Positions 1-9,171 of a stretch of DNA of 64,000 bases are shown here, one piece after another. How positions within the stretch are numbered: the stretch's first letter is position 1; each line of letters begins with the position of its first letter. This DNA is from Clostridium bowmanii (GTDB lineage: Bacteria > Bacillota > Clostridia > Clostridiales > Clostridiaceae), in the NCBI RefSeq assembly GCF_018861315.1, contig NZ_JAHLDL010000012.1, positions 62,001 to 126,000 on the forward strand, read 5' to 3'. The notes below the pieces were generated by a model that saw nothing but the letters and a program-made list of their open reading frames with translations, searched no databases and was not told the origin of the DNA. Both the position numbers and the translations under genes were made by a program.

Positions 1-527
1 GCAAGGTTAGTAATAAGTTTTATATCAGTATTGGGGTTAATTCCATGATTTTTTAAAACATATTCTAGAGCCATTTCGGGTACTCCACCAGGTCTTCCAC
101 CGATTATAGTTTTTCCCTTTAAGGATTCCCAGTTAAAATTTGTTTCATCATTTCTAGATACTAAAAAAGCCCCATCCTTTTGTGTTAATTGTGCAAAAAT
201 AACAGGATAGTCTTCCCGTTTCTGATTATAGATGTAAATAATTTGCTCTGGTCCGCAAAAACCTATATCTACAGCCTTGCTTAAAACTTGTTGCATGGTT
301 TTGTCTGCGCCTTGTCCTGTTGATAAGTCAATTTCAATACCTTCTTCTTTAAAGAAACCTTCTGAAATAGCTGCATACATAGGTGCATAGAAAATAGATC
401 GAACTACTTCATTTAATTTTATTTTTACTAAACTGTCATTATTGGCTTTTTTACAACCAGAAAATAAAGTGGTTATTAAGACAAGAGATAATGTTAGGGC
501 AAAAATCGAACTTTTTTTTAATTTCAT
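1..527 (-). CDS. ABC transporter substrate-binding lipoprotein, SsuA/THI5 (NMT1)-like, truncated by window edge
   Basis: The first 175 codons of a minus-strand gene are visible; the 3' part lies outside the window. The product starts MKLKKSSIFALTLSLVLITT and has a lipobox FSGC near residue 27, so it should be a lipid-anchored extracytoplasmic protein. Then come YAPMYAAISEGFFKEEGIEI and later GADKTMQQVLSKAVDIGF, the usual N-terminal lobe of NMT1/SsuA-type binding proteins. These serve uptake of sulfonates, nitrate or thiamine precursors. The ligand cannot be told from this fragment, and the permease and ATPase genes are not visible. The ATG at 525-527 is preceded on the minus strand by a good GGAGG site. 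Family assignment is firm; substrate is unknown. Confidence 0.85.
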   Translation of the reverse strand, partial: MKLKKSSIFALTLSLVLITTLFSGCKKANNDSLVKIKLNEVVRSIFYAPMYAAISEGFFKEEGIEIDLSTGQGADKTMQQVLSKAVDIGFCGPEQIIYIYNQKREDYPVIFAQLTQKDGAFLVSRNDETNFNWESLKGKTIIGGRPGGVPEMALEYVLKNHGINPNTDIKLITNL

Positions 528-671
528 AGATACCTCCATATTATAAAGTTGTTATGTTTATATAATATGAAAGATTATTGAGTTGTGACATTGTAAATTT
601 AAATTGTAAATTAAAAAATAAAGTATTATAAAATAAAAAATCATATATTGTAAATTTAAAAATCAAATATA

Positions 672-699
672 TTGACAAATAAATAATAAGAGGTATAAT
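672..699 (+). promoter_or_regulatory. Sigma-A-type promoter of the valS T-box transcript
   Basis: TTGACA (672-677), 16-nt spacer, TATAAT (694-699). It lies just upstream of the T-box leader, so transcription should start near 706. Confidence 0.75.
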
Positions 700-705
700 T
701 AAAAA

Positions 706-990
706 TAAATGAAAATTTCATAAATATTAAAAAGCTTAGATGAAGAGGAGTAAAGGTAAATAATATTAAGAGAGGAAGATCCATAGGTTGTAAGGTCTTC
801 TATATGAAAAACCTTGAAGGTAGCTTCGGAGCTTCTTTGTTGAACATAATTATGTGAATTTGTTATATAATAATTAGTAGACAAAGACGGTTATCTTAAT
901 CGTTAAATTATCAAGAGCCTGTAGATTTGCAGGAAAAAAGGTGGTACCGCGAGTTCTTCGTCCTTTTATAGACGAAGGCTCTTTTTGTTT
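706..990 (+). promoter_or_regulatory. T-box riboswitch, valine-specific, upstream of valS
   Basis: The T-box core GGTGGTACCGCG (940-951) is followed by a terminator hairpin (about 951-981, paired GACGAAG/CTTCGTC) and a T run. In Stem I the specifier loop is recognisable: AGTA on the 5' side (749-752) and GAA on the 3' side (817-819 region), followed by GTA (820-822) and a purine. GTA is a valine codon, matching the valS gene it controls and the tRNA-Val(UAC) at 22741. By family knowledge, uncharged tRNA-Val stabilises the antiterminator and allows valS transcription. Confidence 0.93.
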
Positions 991-1041
991 TTTTGTAAAT
1001 TAAAAAACATTAGATATGATATAAATGAGGAGGAATTAATT

Positions 1042-3684
1042 ATGGAAGAAAATAATAATATTGCAAAGAATTATGACCCGAAAGATTTTGAAGAAAGACT
1101 TTATGCTTGGTGGGAAGAAAAAGGATACTTTACTCCAGATATGGATAAAAATAAAAAACCATTTACAATTATGATGCCACCACCAAATATTACAGGAAAA
1201 TTACATTTAGGTCATGCGCTTGATAATACACTTCAAGATATTTTAATTAGAACTAAAAGAATGCAGGGATATAGCACATTGTGGCTTCCAGGAGAAGACC
1301 ATGCTAGTATTGCAACAGAAGTAAAGGTAGAAAATGAACTTTTAAAGAAGGGGCTTGTGAAGAAAGAGATGGGAAGAGAAGCCTTCCTTGAAAAAGTTTG
1401 GGAGTGGACTGGTGAATATAGAGAAAAAATAAGAGGCCAATTAAAGAAAATGGGTTGTTCTGCTGACTTTACAAGGGAAAGTTTTACTATGGACGAAAAC
1501 TTAAACCATGCAGTAAGAGAGGTTTTCGTTAAATTATATAAGGACGGACTTATTTATAAGGGAAATAGGATAACAAACTGGTGCCCTAAATGTATGACAG
1601 CAATTTCTGATGCAGAAATTGTATTTGAAGAACAAGCAGGTCACTTTTGGCATATAAAATATCCAGTAGCAGGCAGTGACGAATTCTTAGAAATAGCTAC
1701 CACAAGACCGGAAACTATGCTTGGAGATACAGCAGTAGCAGTAAACCCTAAGGATTCACGTTATTCACATTTAGTAGGAAAAACATTGATTTTGCCACTA
1801 GTAAATAGAGAAATACCAATAGTTGCAGACGATTACGTTGATTTAGATTTTGGAACAGGAGCAGTTAAAATCACTCCAGCACATGATCCTAATGACTTCC
1901 AAATAGGTAAGAGACATAATCTGCCTGAAATAGTGGTTTTAAATGAAAATGCTACTATATGTGAAGGATATGGAAAATATTCAGGTCTTGACAGATATGA
2001 GGCAAGAAAGCTTATTGTAGAAGATTTAGATAAACAAGGACTACTAGTTAAAATAAAAGACCATGCTCATAATGTAGGCACTCATGATAGATGTTCTACT
2101 ACTGTAGAGCCACTGTTATCCAAACAATGGTATGTTAAGATGGAATCACTTGCAAAGCCAGCTATAGATGCTGTACGAGAAAAGAAAACTAAGTTTGTTC
2201 CAGAAAAATTTGAAAAGACATACTTTAATTGGATGGAAAACATTCAAGATTGGTGTATATCAAGACAATTATGGTGGGGACATAGAATTCCAGTATGGTA
2301 CTGCAAGGATTGTGGAGAAATAATTGTTGCATCAACAGAACCTACAAATTGTACTAAATGTGCTAGTGTAAATCTGCAGCAGGATAAAGATGTGCTTGAT
2401 ACTTGGTTTAGCTCAGCGCTGTGGCCTTTCTCAACACTTGGTTGGCCGAGTAGTACAGAGGATTTAAAATACTTTTATCCAACAAGTGTTTTAATAACCG
2501 GATACGATATTATATTCTTCTGGGTTGCAAGAATGATTTTTTCAGGACTTTATAACCTAGGGGAAGTACCTTTTGAAACTGTATTAATGCATGGAATGGT
2601 TAGAGATGATAAGGGAAGAAAAATGTCTAAGTCACTCGGAAATGGTACAGACCCACTTGAGGTAATAGAAAAGTACGGTGCAGATGCTCTGAGATTCTCA
2701 CTTGCTACAGGAAATGCACCGGGCAGCGATATGAGATTCTATGAATCAAGAGTAGAGGCAGCGAGAAATTTTGCAAATAAAATTTGGAATGCTTCTAGGT
2801 TTGTTATGATGAATGTGAATGAGGATTTAATGGCACAATACAAAGATAATAAAAACTATACTATTGCAGATAAGTGGATATTATCAAGAATGAACACTGT
2901 AGTATACGAAGTTACAGAAAATATTGAGAAGTTTGAAATAGGTATAGCTCTTCAAAAGACTCATGATTTCATGTGGACAGAATTCTGTGATTGGTATATT
3001 GAACTTGTTAAGCCAGTATTGTATGCAGAAGATGGTGAGGCAAAAGGTATAGTATTAAATGTATTAAATAGGGTGCTCAAAACTGGACTTAAATTGCTCC
3101 ATCCTGTTATGCCATTTATAACAGAAGAAATTTATATTCATTTAGATAACGAGTACGAATCTATAACCATTGCTAAATGGCCAGAGTATGAAGATTATAT
3201 TAAAGATGAAAAAGCTGAAGAGTGCATGAACTATATTATAGAAGCAATAAAGGATGTAAGAAATGCTAGGGCAGATATGGATGTACCACCTTCAAGAAAA
3301 GCGAAAGTATTTATATATGCTACAGAAGGAAAGGCTGCATTTGAAGAAGGAATGGTGTATTTTCAAAAATTAGCATCTGCAAGTGAAGTAGTATTTTTAG
3401 ATTCTAAAGACGAGGCTCCAGAGAATGTAGTTACTGTAGTAACTAAAGGTGCGCAGGTTTATATGCCACTACTTGATCTTGTAGACTTAGAGAAAGAATT
3501 AGAAAGATTGAATAAAGAAAAAGAAAAGCTAGAAAAAGAAATAGATAGAGTAGATAAAAAGCTTAGCAATGAAAAGTTTACAGCTAAGGCACCACTCGAG
3601 GTAGTTGAAGAAGAAAAGGCCAAGGGTGAAAAGTACAAAGAAATGTATAAATCAGTAATTGAAAGCATAGAAAATTTAAAATAA
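1042..3684 (+). CDS. valS: Valine--tRNA ligase
   Basis: Class I aminoacyl-tRNA synthetase that charges tRNA-Val in the cytoplasm. The protein is 880 residues, normal for ValRS. It has the HIGH-type motif HLGH at residues 55-58 in [13 protein letters not shown] and KMSKS at 527-531. The editing domain has [15 protein letters not shown], and the C-terminal Val_tRNA coiled-coil arm is rich in Lys/Glu (about 815-880). I chose ATG 1042 because GAGGAGG ends about 9 nt upstream and the encoded start [17 protein letters not shown] fits the family. An upstream in-frame ATG near 985 lies in the terminator/T-run of the leader and is unlikely. Expression is governed by the T-box. A terminator follows at once, so the gene is probably monocistronic. 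Confidence 0.98.
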   Translation: MEENNNIAKNYDPKDFEERLYAWWEEKGYFTPDMDKNKKPFTIMMPPPNITGKLHLGHALDNTLQDILIRTKRMQGYSTLWLPGEDHASIATEVKVENELLKKGLVKKEMGREAFLEKVWEWTGEYREKIRGQLKKMGCSADFTRESFTMDENLNHAVREVFVKLYKDGLIYKGNRITNWCPKCMTAISDAEIVFEEQAGHFWHIKYPVAGSDEFLEIATTRPETMLGDTAVAVNPKDSRYSHLVGKTLILPLVNREIPIVADDYVDLDFGTGAVKITPAHDPNDFQIGKRHNLPEIVVLNENATICEGYGKYSGLDRYEARKLIVEDLDKQGLLVKIKDHAHNVGTHDRCSTTVEPLLSKQWYVKMESLAKPAIDAVREKKTKFVPEKFEKTYFNWMENIQDWCISRQLWWGHRIPVWYCKDCGEIIVASTEPTNCTKCASVNLQQDKDVLDTWFSSALWPFSTLGWPSSTEDLKYFYPTSVLITGYDIIFFWVARMIFSGLYNLGEVPFETVLMHGMVRDDKGRKMSKSLGNGTDPLEVIEKYGADALRFSLATGNAPGSDMRFYESRVEAARNFANKIWNASRFVMMNVNEDLMAQYKDNKNYTIADKWILSRMNTVVYEVTENIEKFEIGIALQKTHDFMWTEFCDWYIELVKPVLYAEDGEAKGIVLNVLNRVLKTGLKLLHPVMPFITEEIYIHLDNEYESITIAKWPEYEDYIKDEKAEECMNYIIEAIKDVRNARADMDVPPSRKAKVFIYATEGKAAFEEGMVYFQKLASASEVVFLDSKDEAPENVVTVVTKGAQVYMPLLDLVDLEKELERLNKEKEKLEKEIDRVDKKLSNEKFTAKAPLEVVEEEKAKGEKYKEMYKSVIESIENLK

Positions 3685-3693
3685 GGTTTAGTC

Positions 3694-3733
3694 AAAATCC
3701 TCCTATGTTTAAATAACATAGGAGGATTTTTAA
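3694..3733 (+). terminator. Rho-independent terminator of valS
   Basis: AAATCCTCCTATG pairs with CATAGGAGGATTT across a short loop and is followed by T-rich sequence, 10 nt after the valS stop. Confidence 0.9.
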
Positions 3734-3871
3734 TTAAAATAAAAATATAAAATTAAAAGGTTGTTAACTGTCCATAAGATGGTATAGAATTTAAGAGAAA
3801 GTCAAAAGGTTGAAGCATAGAAGAGGATGATGTATGAAATGTCACTACCTAGTTTGAAAGGAATGATAAAT

Positions 3872-5224
3872 ATGAATTATGATGAGGCTATATCGTATAT
3901 AAAAGACACAGCAAAGTTTGGTAGCAAACTTGGGCTTGAGAGAACCCGAAAAATATTAGAACTTTTAGGAGACCCACATAAAAAGTTAAAGTGTATACAT
4001 ATTGCAGGAACAAATGGGAAAGGTTCTACTACAGCTATGATAACAAATGTACTGGTGGAGGCTGGATATAAGGTGGGCTCATATATATCACCATTTATTG
4101 AAGAGTTTGAGGAACGAATTCAAATAAACAACAAAAATATTTCTAAAGCAGATTTAAGCAATATTATAACAGAGGTTTCCAAAGCAGTGGATAAGGTAGT
4201 GGAATTAGGGTATAGTAACCCAACAGAATTTGAAATTATAACTTGTGCAGGTTTTTTGTATTTTTATAAAAATGGTGTAGATTTTGCAGTGGTGGAAGTA
4301 GGTTTAGGAGGAAGGCTTGATTCAACAAATGTAATTATACCAATTTTAAGCGTCATTACATCTATTAGCTTGGATCATACTCTAATACTTGGAGATACAA
4401 TCAAAAAAATTGCTTATGAAAAAGCAGGTATTATTAAGGAAGGAATCCCTGTAGTTATGTTCCCCCAAGAAAAACAAAGTGAGGAAGTAATAGAAAGTAC
4501 ATGCCGAGCAAGAAAATGTAAATTAATAAAAGTAACAAAGAATTCATCTCTATATTTAGGAAAGGAAAATTTAAATCAGGTTGCAATAACTTCATTGGAA
4601 GATGCAACATATAATAATATTACTACTATAACTCAAAAGATGAAAGTTAAAACTCCAAATGATAATTATATTATTGACTTGGCACTCCTAGGTAAACATC
4701 AATTACTAAACTGCTCTGTGGCGGTTCATGCTATAGAAGAACTTATAGAACAAGGTGTTAGAATTAGCAAACAAAACATTTTAAATGGTCTCCAAAACGT
4801 TAAGTGGCCAGCACGCCTTGAGGTAATGAATGAAAAACCTTTAGTTGTTATAGATGGAGCACATAATATAGACGGCATAAGAAGCCTTACTGAAAGTATT
4901 GACATGTATTTTAATTATAGCAAAATTGTATTAATATTAGGAATACTTGCAGATAAGCAGGTTGAAGAGATGATAAAAACAATAGTTCCAAAGGTAGGTA
5001 GAGTTATTACTGTTACTCCACATAGTGATAGAGCAGAACTTTCAGAAAAATTAAAAGTTCAAGTAGAAAAATATACTACTAACTGTGAGTCGATTGAAAA
5101 TTATGGTGAGGCATATAAAAAGGCTTTGAGTTACTGTAAGCAAGATGATTTATTATTAGTGTGTGGTTCACTATACATGGTGGGAGATATGAGAAGAATA
5201 ATACGAAATATGAAGAGTCATTAA
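3872..5224 (+). CDS. folC: Bifunctional folylpolyglutamate / dihydrofolate synthase
   Basis: FolC adds glutamate to folates (and in many bacteria also to dihydropteroate) using ATP. The protein is 450 residues from the chosen ATG. It has the Mur-ligase P-loop HIAGTNGKGSTTAM near residue 45, the metal/ATP segment EVGLGGRLDSTN, SLDHTLILG with the conserved histidine, and the C-terminal-domain motif VIDGAHNIDG. The start at 3872 has AAAGGA about 9 nt upstream and gives the usual N-terminus MNYDEAISYI. An in-frame ATG at 3827 would add 15 untypical residues. It stands alone between two strong terminators. Confidence 0.95.
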   Translation: MNYDEAISYIKDTAKFGSKLGLERTRKILELLGDPHKKLKCIHIAGTNGKGSTTAMITNVLVEAGYKVGSYISPFIEEFEERIQINNKNISKADLSNIITEVSKAVDKVVELGYSNPTEFEIITCAGFLYFYKNGVDFAVVEVGLGGRLDSTNVIIPILSVITSISLDHTLILGDTIKKIAYEKAGIIKEGIPVVMFPQEKQSEEVIESTCRARKCKLIKVTKNSSLYLGKENLNQVAITSLEDATYNNITTITQKMKVKTPNDNYIIDLALLGKHQLLNCSVAVHAIEELIEQGVRISKQNILNGLQNVKWPARLEVMNEKPLVVIDGAHNIDGIRSLTESIDMYFNYSKIVLILGILADKQVEEMIKTIVPKVGRVITVTPHSDRAELSEKLKVQVEKYTTNCESIENYGEAYKKALSYCKQDDLLLVCGSLYMVGDMRRIIRNMKSH

Positions 5225-5239
5225 TAATTTTTAATTAAA

Positions 5240-5299
5240 TAAAAAGGGAGCTGCGCCAAAGTAGAAATTAATTTCTATTTTGGCGCAGCTCCCTTTTTT
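5240..5299 (+). terminator. Strong rho-independent terminator of folC
   Basis: AAAAGGGAGCTGCGCCAAA pairs with its complement ending in CTCCCTTTTTT; the apical TAGAAAT/ATTTCTA also pairs. This gives a very long stem followed by a T run. Confidence 0.93.
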
Positions 5300-5470
5300 A
5301 GAAATTGCCCTCCATCCTCTGTGATTTTAATAACCACAGAAGTTGTTATATACTATTGTTGATCACTATTTCAAGAAGAAGTGAAGCAAAATCAAATAAT
5401 TTATTTTCATGAAAACAGTGTTAGCAGATTATTACTATTTTCATATTATGGTTATGAGGAGGTGGGGGAT

Positions 5471-6352
5471 TTGAGAAAGTTATATGTGTGTAGTACTTCA
5501 TCAGATAGCATATCAAAAGTTAATTTGGATTTCTTTGTAGAAGAAGAAAAAATATATTTGGATGAAAAAAATCTCAAAAGAATTGGTCCTCATGGTATAT
5601 ATGCTTATGAAAATAAAATTTTAACAGCTAATGGTTTTGACAATAGTATTTCTATGGTTAATATTGACAATTATGAAACTGAAAGTCATTTTATAGGTAT
5701 GCACTGTAATGATTTATCAGTTTATGATAATAAAGCTTATGTTATTTGTGGAGATTGTGATGATATAATAGTTTTTGATTTACAGAAAAAACACATTGTG
5801 GAGGCGATTCCTTGTGGTAATTTACCGCATAGTATTTATATTTGTAAAAATAAGAACCTTATTATAGTAGCAAATATGAATAGTGATAGTATATCAATAA
5901 TAGATTGTGCTCCAAATGGAAGTATTAAAAATATTAGGGTGGGTGCGTATCCTACTAAAGCAGTAATTACATCGGATGGGAACTATATTTTAGTTTGCGA
6001 AAGCAATATAGGTATGGATAGCAAGGGAAGTATAAGCATCATTTCGTTAAAAAATTACAATGTTTTGTATAAAATACCTGTTGGTAATTCACCTGTGGAT
6101 ATGTATTGTAATGAAAGATATTGCTATATATCAAATTTTGGAGAAGGTACAGTGAGTATATTAGACATAAATAATTATAGAGAAATAAAAAAAATTAAAG
6201 TTGGTGGTATGCCTAGAGGAATAATAGAAGATGAAAGATATTTATATGTTGGGGATAATTATAACAATTTACTTTTAAGAATTGATAAAATTACTGAAAA
6301 TAAAAAAGCCATTTCTATTGGCAAAGAACCCACAGGAATGACATTTTTATAG
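5471..6352 (+). CDS. YncE/YVTN-type beta-propeller repeat protein
   Basis: From the chosen TTG start the protein has 293 residues made of repeated blades such as DNSISMVNI, SDSISIIDC and EGTVSILDINNYREIKKI, each followed by a strand containing G-x-x-P. This is the 40-residue YVTN/YncE-like seven-blade propeller. There is no signal peptide from this start, so it is probably cytoplasmic, unlike many secreted relatives. TTG 5471 is preceded by GAGGAGGTG at ideal distance. A longer frame opens at ATG 5381 but has no Shine-Dalgarno site and adds 30 untypical residues. Function is unknown; such propellers bind ligands or scaffold partners. It has no obvious operon partner. Confidence 0.8.
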   Translation: MRKLYVCSTSSDSISKVNLDFFVEEEKIYLDEKNLKRIGPHGIYAYENKILTANGFDNSISMVNIDNYETESHFIGMHCNDLSVYDNKAYVICGDCDDIIVFDLQKKHIVEAIPCGNLPHSIYICKNKNLIIVANMNSDSISIIDCAPNGSIKNIRVGAYPTKAVITSDGNYILVCESNIGMDSKGSISIISLKNYNVLYKIPVGNSPVDMYCNERYCYISNFGEGTVSILDINNYREIKKIKVGGMPRGIIEDERYLYVGDNYNNLLLRIDKITENKKAISIGKEPTGMTFL

Positions 6353-6369
6353 TGCTCAATCATTTATCA

Positions 6370-6417
6370 GAAGGCTAATCCTTCATAAGAAGGCTAATCC
6401 TTCATAAGAAGGTTAAT
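6370..6417. repeat. Short tandem repeat over the 3' end of the DUF4364 gene
   Basis: A 19-nt unit (GAAGGCTAATCCTTCATAA) occurs at 6370-6388 and 6389-6407, with a partial third copy from 6408. The unit is itself partly palindromic. The stop codon of the minus-strand gene (6394-6396) lies inside the second copy, so the duplication touches the coding end. Confidence 0.8.
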
Positions 6418-6921
6418 TATCTTAGTATAATATTCAGAAGGATTTTCTCTCCATTTACTGCATAATTCCCGTGCTTGCTTGTTAGAAGCAACACTAAGCT
6501 TTATATCTATAAGTGTAAATGTATCTTCAGAGGCAGTAAGGCTTACTAAGTAGTTGTTATTGTTTTCTATAGTGTAATCAGCACTAATTCTAAGTTCTTT
6601 TTTGATGTTTTCTAGATGGATTTTCAAGTAATCATCTATAAGCTGTATCTTAGTTTCGGAAATTCTTCCTTTAAATAAAGAGAGAACATTGTCACCCTTT
6701 TGTGTTATGACTAATCTATGTTTACCCTTTTGCTCAGTAGGCTTAAGAAGGTTAGATGCTATAAGTTCTGACATATATTGTTGCAAAGTAAAATAATTTA
6801 TAAAATTATTTTCTAAAATAATTTGTGTTATTTGAATATTGGAAATAGGGAGTTTTATTTTATAAAATATATAGAGTAAAAGAAGCTTATTTTCAGCTAA
6901 GTCTAAAGCATCTTCAAACAT
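6394..6921 (-). CDS. DUF4364 family protein, winged-helix-like putative regulator
   Basis: The 175-residue protein starts MFEDALDLAENKLLLLYIFYKIKLP and continues into a helix-rich segment (LQQYMSELIASNLL then KGKHRLVITQKGDNVLSLF) typical of a PadR/MarR-like winged helix. This layout matches the clostridial DUF4364 family as I remember it, of unknown biochemical role. The start has GGAGGGTGC upstream on the minus strand. It is monocistronic. The last codons overlap a short tandem repeat. DNA binding is inferred only from the fold-like pattern. Confidence 0.8.
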   Translation of the reverse strand: MFEDALDLAENKLLLLYIFYKIKLPISNIQITQIILENNFINYFTLQQYMSELIASNLLKPTEQKGKHRLVITQKGDNVLSLFKGRISETKIQLIDDYLKIHLENIKKELRISADYTIENNNNYLVSLTASEDTFTLIDIKLSVASNKQARELCSKWRENPSEYYTKIINLLMKD

Positions 6922-7009
6922 ACCGCACCCTCCTTGTAGTCAGCTTAGTAAAAACAATTATGAATTGTTTTATTTCATGTGAAATTAACTATAAACATTA
7001 TAACATAAA

Positions 7010-7043
7010 AAGCATCGAAATGAATCGGTGCTTTTAATTTTTA
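7010..7043. terminator. Small hairpin between DUF4364 and the deacetylase gene
   Basis: AAAAGCA-CGA pairs with TCG-TGCTTTT, with a T-rich 3' flank on the plus strand. It lies upstream of both divergent genes, so it could be a leader structure or a stray terminator. Its role is not clear. Confidence 0.4.
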
Positions 7044-7157
7044 AAGGTTTTATACATATATTTCGGCTTTTAGAATATAAATTTAAAGAATAAATGTATA
7101 AGAAAATAAAAGGTTATTAATAATATTCGTCTATACGTTATTTAAGGAGGGGCTAGG

Positions 7158-7907
7158 ATGGGTTACATAAAAAAGAAGCTAATAATATCTTGTGCTATTT
7201 TTCTTGGAATTTTAACTATGTTAGGGGGGTATAATTTAAAAACTAAGGGTGTGTTTTTGGGAGAAGAACGCAAATTACCGATATATTCTGTAGATACTAA
7301 AGAGAAAAAGATTGCACTATCCTTTGATGCAAGTTGGGGGGATGATAAAACAGATGATATATTAAAAATATTAGATAAGTACAATGTTAAAGCAACATTT
7401 TTTGTAGTAGGAGCGTGGATAGATAAGTATCCTGACAAATTGAAGACCATTTACGAAAAAGGTCATGAGATAGGAAATCATTCTAATAAGCATCCTATAA
7501 TGACTACGATATCTAAAGAGAAAATGATAAATGAAATAGCGATTACGGATGCTAAAATAATGTCTATAACAAGGCAAGCAACAACACTTTTTAGATGTCC
7601 ATCTGGAGAGTATAATAATTTAGTAATTGAAACTGTAGAAGCCACTAACCATTACTGTATTCAATGGGATGCAGATAGTATTGATTGGAAGGCACAAGGG
7701 GCCGAAATTGAGCTGGATAGAATAATAAAAAAAACTAAGCCCGGGTCCATACTATTATTTCATAATGAGGCGAAATATACCCCTGAGAATTTGCCGAAAA
7801 TATTGGAATATCTAAAAGGTGAGGGGTACGAATTTGTGAAAATATCGGACCTTATATATAAAAATAATTATTATATTAATGGACAAGGAAAACAAATAAA
7901 AAAATAA
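7158..7907 (+). CDS. PdaB-like polysaccharide deacetylase (NodB domain), probably sporulation-related
   Basis: NodB-fold deacetylase of 249 residues with an N-terminal membrane anchor or uncleaved signal (about 8-24). Metal/catalytic motif 1 is SFDASWGDD with D57 (most family members have TFDDG). Motif 2 is H108-SNK-H112, the two zinc/cobalt histidines. Motif 3 is FRCPSGEYN (RxPxGxxN type) and a later HNEAKYTPE supplies the C-terminal His. The F-D-x-S-W-G form of motif 1 is what I associate with PdaB/YlxY-type proteins of spore formers, which act on spore peptidoglycan. It should sit outside the membrane. AAGGAGGGG precedes the ATG. PdaA or a chitooligosaccharide deacetylase are alternatives. 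Confidence 0.85.
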   Translation: MGYIKKKLIISCAIFLGILTMLGGYNLKTKGVFLGEERKLPIYSVDTKEKKIALSFDASWGDDKTDDILKILDKYNVKATFFVVGAWIDKYPDKLKTIYEKGHEIGNHSNKHPIMTTISKEKMINEIAITDAKIMSITRQATTLFRCPSGEYNNLVIETVEATNHYCIQWDADSIDWKAQGAEIELDRIIKKTKPGSILLFHNEAKYTPENLPKILEYLKGEGYEFVKISDLIYKNNYYINGQGKQIKK

Positions 7908-7919
7908 AAATAAAATGTG

Positions 7920-7949
7920 TTGAAATCTAGTAAGGATTTGTATTATAAT
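7920..7949 (+). promoter_or_regulatory. Sigma-A-like promoter upstream of the SSB-like gene
   Basis: TTGAAA (7920-7925), 18-nt spacer, TATAAT (7944-7949), about 180 nt before the SSB-like gene. Confidence 0.6.
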
Positions 7950-8021
7950 GGAAACACCAAATAGTTATAATTTTGACAAAATATATATGAGATAGGTTCG
8001 AATGAATAAGGGGGTATTTAT

Positions 8022-8069
8022 TTGAATGTCATAAACAAAATTATATTAATATTAGGTATATTACATTAA
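8022..8069 (+). CDS. Possible 15-residue leader peptide
   Basis: TTG AAT GTC ATA ... CAT TAA encodes a short hydrophobic peptide (Leu/Ile-rich). It is preceded by AAGGGGGT at good spacing and lies between the promoter at 7920 and the SSB-like gene at 8130. No family is recognisable. It may be a leader peptide, the decayed start of a lost gene, or chance. Confidence 0.3.
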   Translation: MNVINKIILILGILH

Positions 8070-8129
8070 AAAACTGAATACTTATATTCTAAGGAAATTT
8101 TATTAAAAAAACTAAGGGAAAGAGGGGTT

Positions 8130-8825
8130 ATGATGGATAATGTTATGTTAAATAACAAGATTTATTTAGAAGGAAAGGTAGTAACTGAACTAAAATTTAG
8201 TCATGAAATGTATGGGGAAGGGTTTTATGTATTTGATTTTGAGGTTTGGAGACTCAGTGAAACAACAGATATTTTAACTATAACAATTTCTGAAAGATTA
8301 ATCGCAGGTATGAGTATTCACGTAGGAAATGAGTTTATAGTTGAAGGCCAACTTAGATCTTACAATAAATTTGTTGATGGATCTAATAGATTAATCTTAA
8401 CAGTCTTTGCTAGGGATATTAAAATTTGTGAAGAACGAAGTAAAAATCCAAACCAAATATTTTTAGATGGATATATTTGCAAAAGTCCAGTTTATAGGAC
8501 CACACCTTTTGGACGAGAGATTGCCGATATGCTTCTAGCAGTTAACAGATTGTATAATAAATCTGATTATATACCTACAATTGCCTGGGGAAGAAATTCT
8601 AGGTTTTGCAAAAGTCTTGAAGTAGGAGATAATATAAGGATTTGGGGAAGACTTCAGAGTAGAGAATATCAAAAAAAATTATCTGAAGATGAAGTTATAA
8701 GAAAAGTGGCATATGAAGTTTCTATATCAAAAATGGAAAAGGTTAATAAAGATGGTGAGAACATAGTAGAATCAGATACGATAATTGATGAAGAGCAAGA
8801 TTTTGAAGCTCTAGACGTTATCTAA
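8130..8825 (+). CDS. Single-stranded DNA-binding protein-like, two OB-fold-type halves
   Basis: The 231-residue protein shows two SSB-like segments. The first runs from about residue 8 (NKIYLEGKVVTELKF ... FYVFDFEVWRLSE), the second from about 112 (NQIFLDGYICKSPVYRTTPFGREIADMLLAVNR ... IPTIAWGRNSRF ... WGRLQSREYQKK). The second half holds the typical SSB pattern of hydrophobic strand, T-P-x-G, A-x-W-G and G-R-x-Q-S-R. The acidic tail ends EEQDFEALDVI, not the canonical DDDIPF. I infer single-strand nucleic-acid binding. The true replicative Ssb is normally encoded with rpsF/rpsR, which are not here, so this is an accessory paralogue. Starts 8130 and 8133 are equally possible (tandem ATGs after AAAGAGGGG). 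Confidence 0.8.
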   Translation: MMDNVMLNNKIYLEGKVVTELKFSHEMYGEGFYVFDFEVWRLSETTDILTITISERLIAGMSIHVGNEFIVEGQLRSYNKFVDGSNRLILTVFARDIKICEERSKNPNQIFLDGYICKSPVYRTTPFGREIADMLLAVNRLYNKSDYIPTIAWGRNSRFCKSLEVGDNIRIWGRLQSREYQKKLSEDEVIRKVAYEVSISKMEKVNKDGENIVESDTIIDEEQDFEALDVI

Positions 8826-8974
8826 TATAAATATAAATTTCAACTGTGGACTTTAGTCCATTGAAAACATTGTGAAAAATTCATTAAATTGATTTCAGAT
8901 TCAACTTTCACTTTTAGCTGGTTGAAAGGGAATCTTATTAAGGAAAATTCATTTGAACAAGTTTTTTACGGCAA
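8826..8974. other. Gene-free stretch before the intergenic palindromic element
   Basis: It holds a small dyad with TGGACTTTAGTCCA (about 8846-8859), possibly a weak terminator of the SSB-like gene, and a second loose dyad with TTCAAC/GTTGAA near 8900-8926. I see no coding sequence. Confidence 0.5.
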
Positions 8975-9166
8975 AAAAGAGCAAGTATTACGTAAAATGC
9001 ATATGAATAAGCTTTAGTAATTCAAGCTAATTTTAATGAAAAATGCGTTAAGAAAAGTGCATGTTTGAGCGCTAGCGCGAGTTTGCACTTTTTAGCATTT
9101 CTCATTAAAATTAGATTAGAATTACTCAGCGATGTGAATTGCATTTATAGTAATACTTGCTCTTTT
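8975..9166. repeat. Intergenic nested inverted-repeat element, copy A
   Basis: The outer arms AAAAGAGCAAGTATTA (8975-8990) and its perfect complement (9151-9166) enclose further paired blocks: TAAAATGCA with TGCATTTA, AGTAATTC with GAATTACT, CTAATTTTAATGA with TCATTAAAATTAG, AAATGC with GCATTT, and AAAAGTGCA with TGCACTTTT. The apex is TGTTTGAGCG-CTAGCGCGAGTTTG. Almost the whole 192 bp can fold on itself. The same apex and arms recur in copy B (23903-24135). It ends 5 nt from the dapH stop, so it may also terminate dapH. No coding capacity. Confidence 0.85.
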
Positions 9167-9171
9167 CCTTT

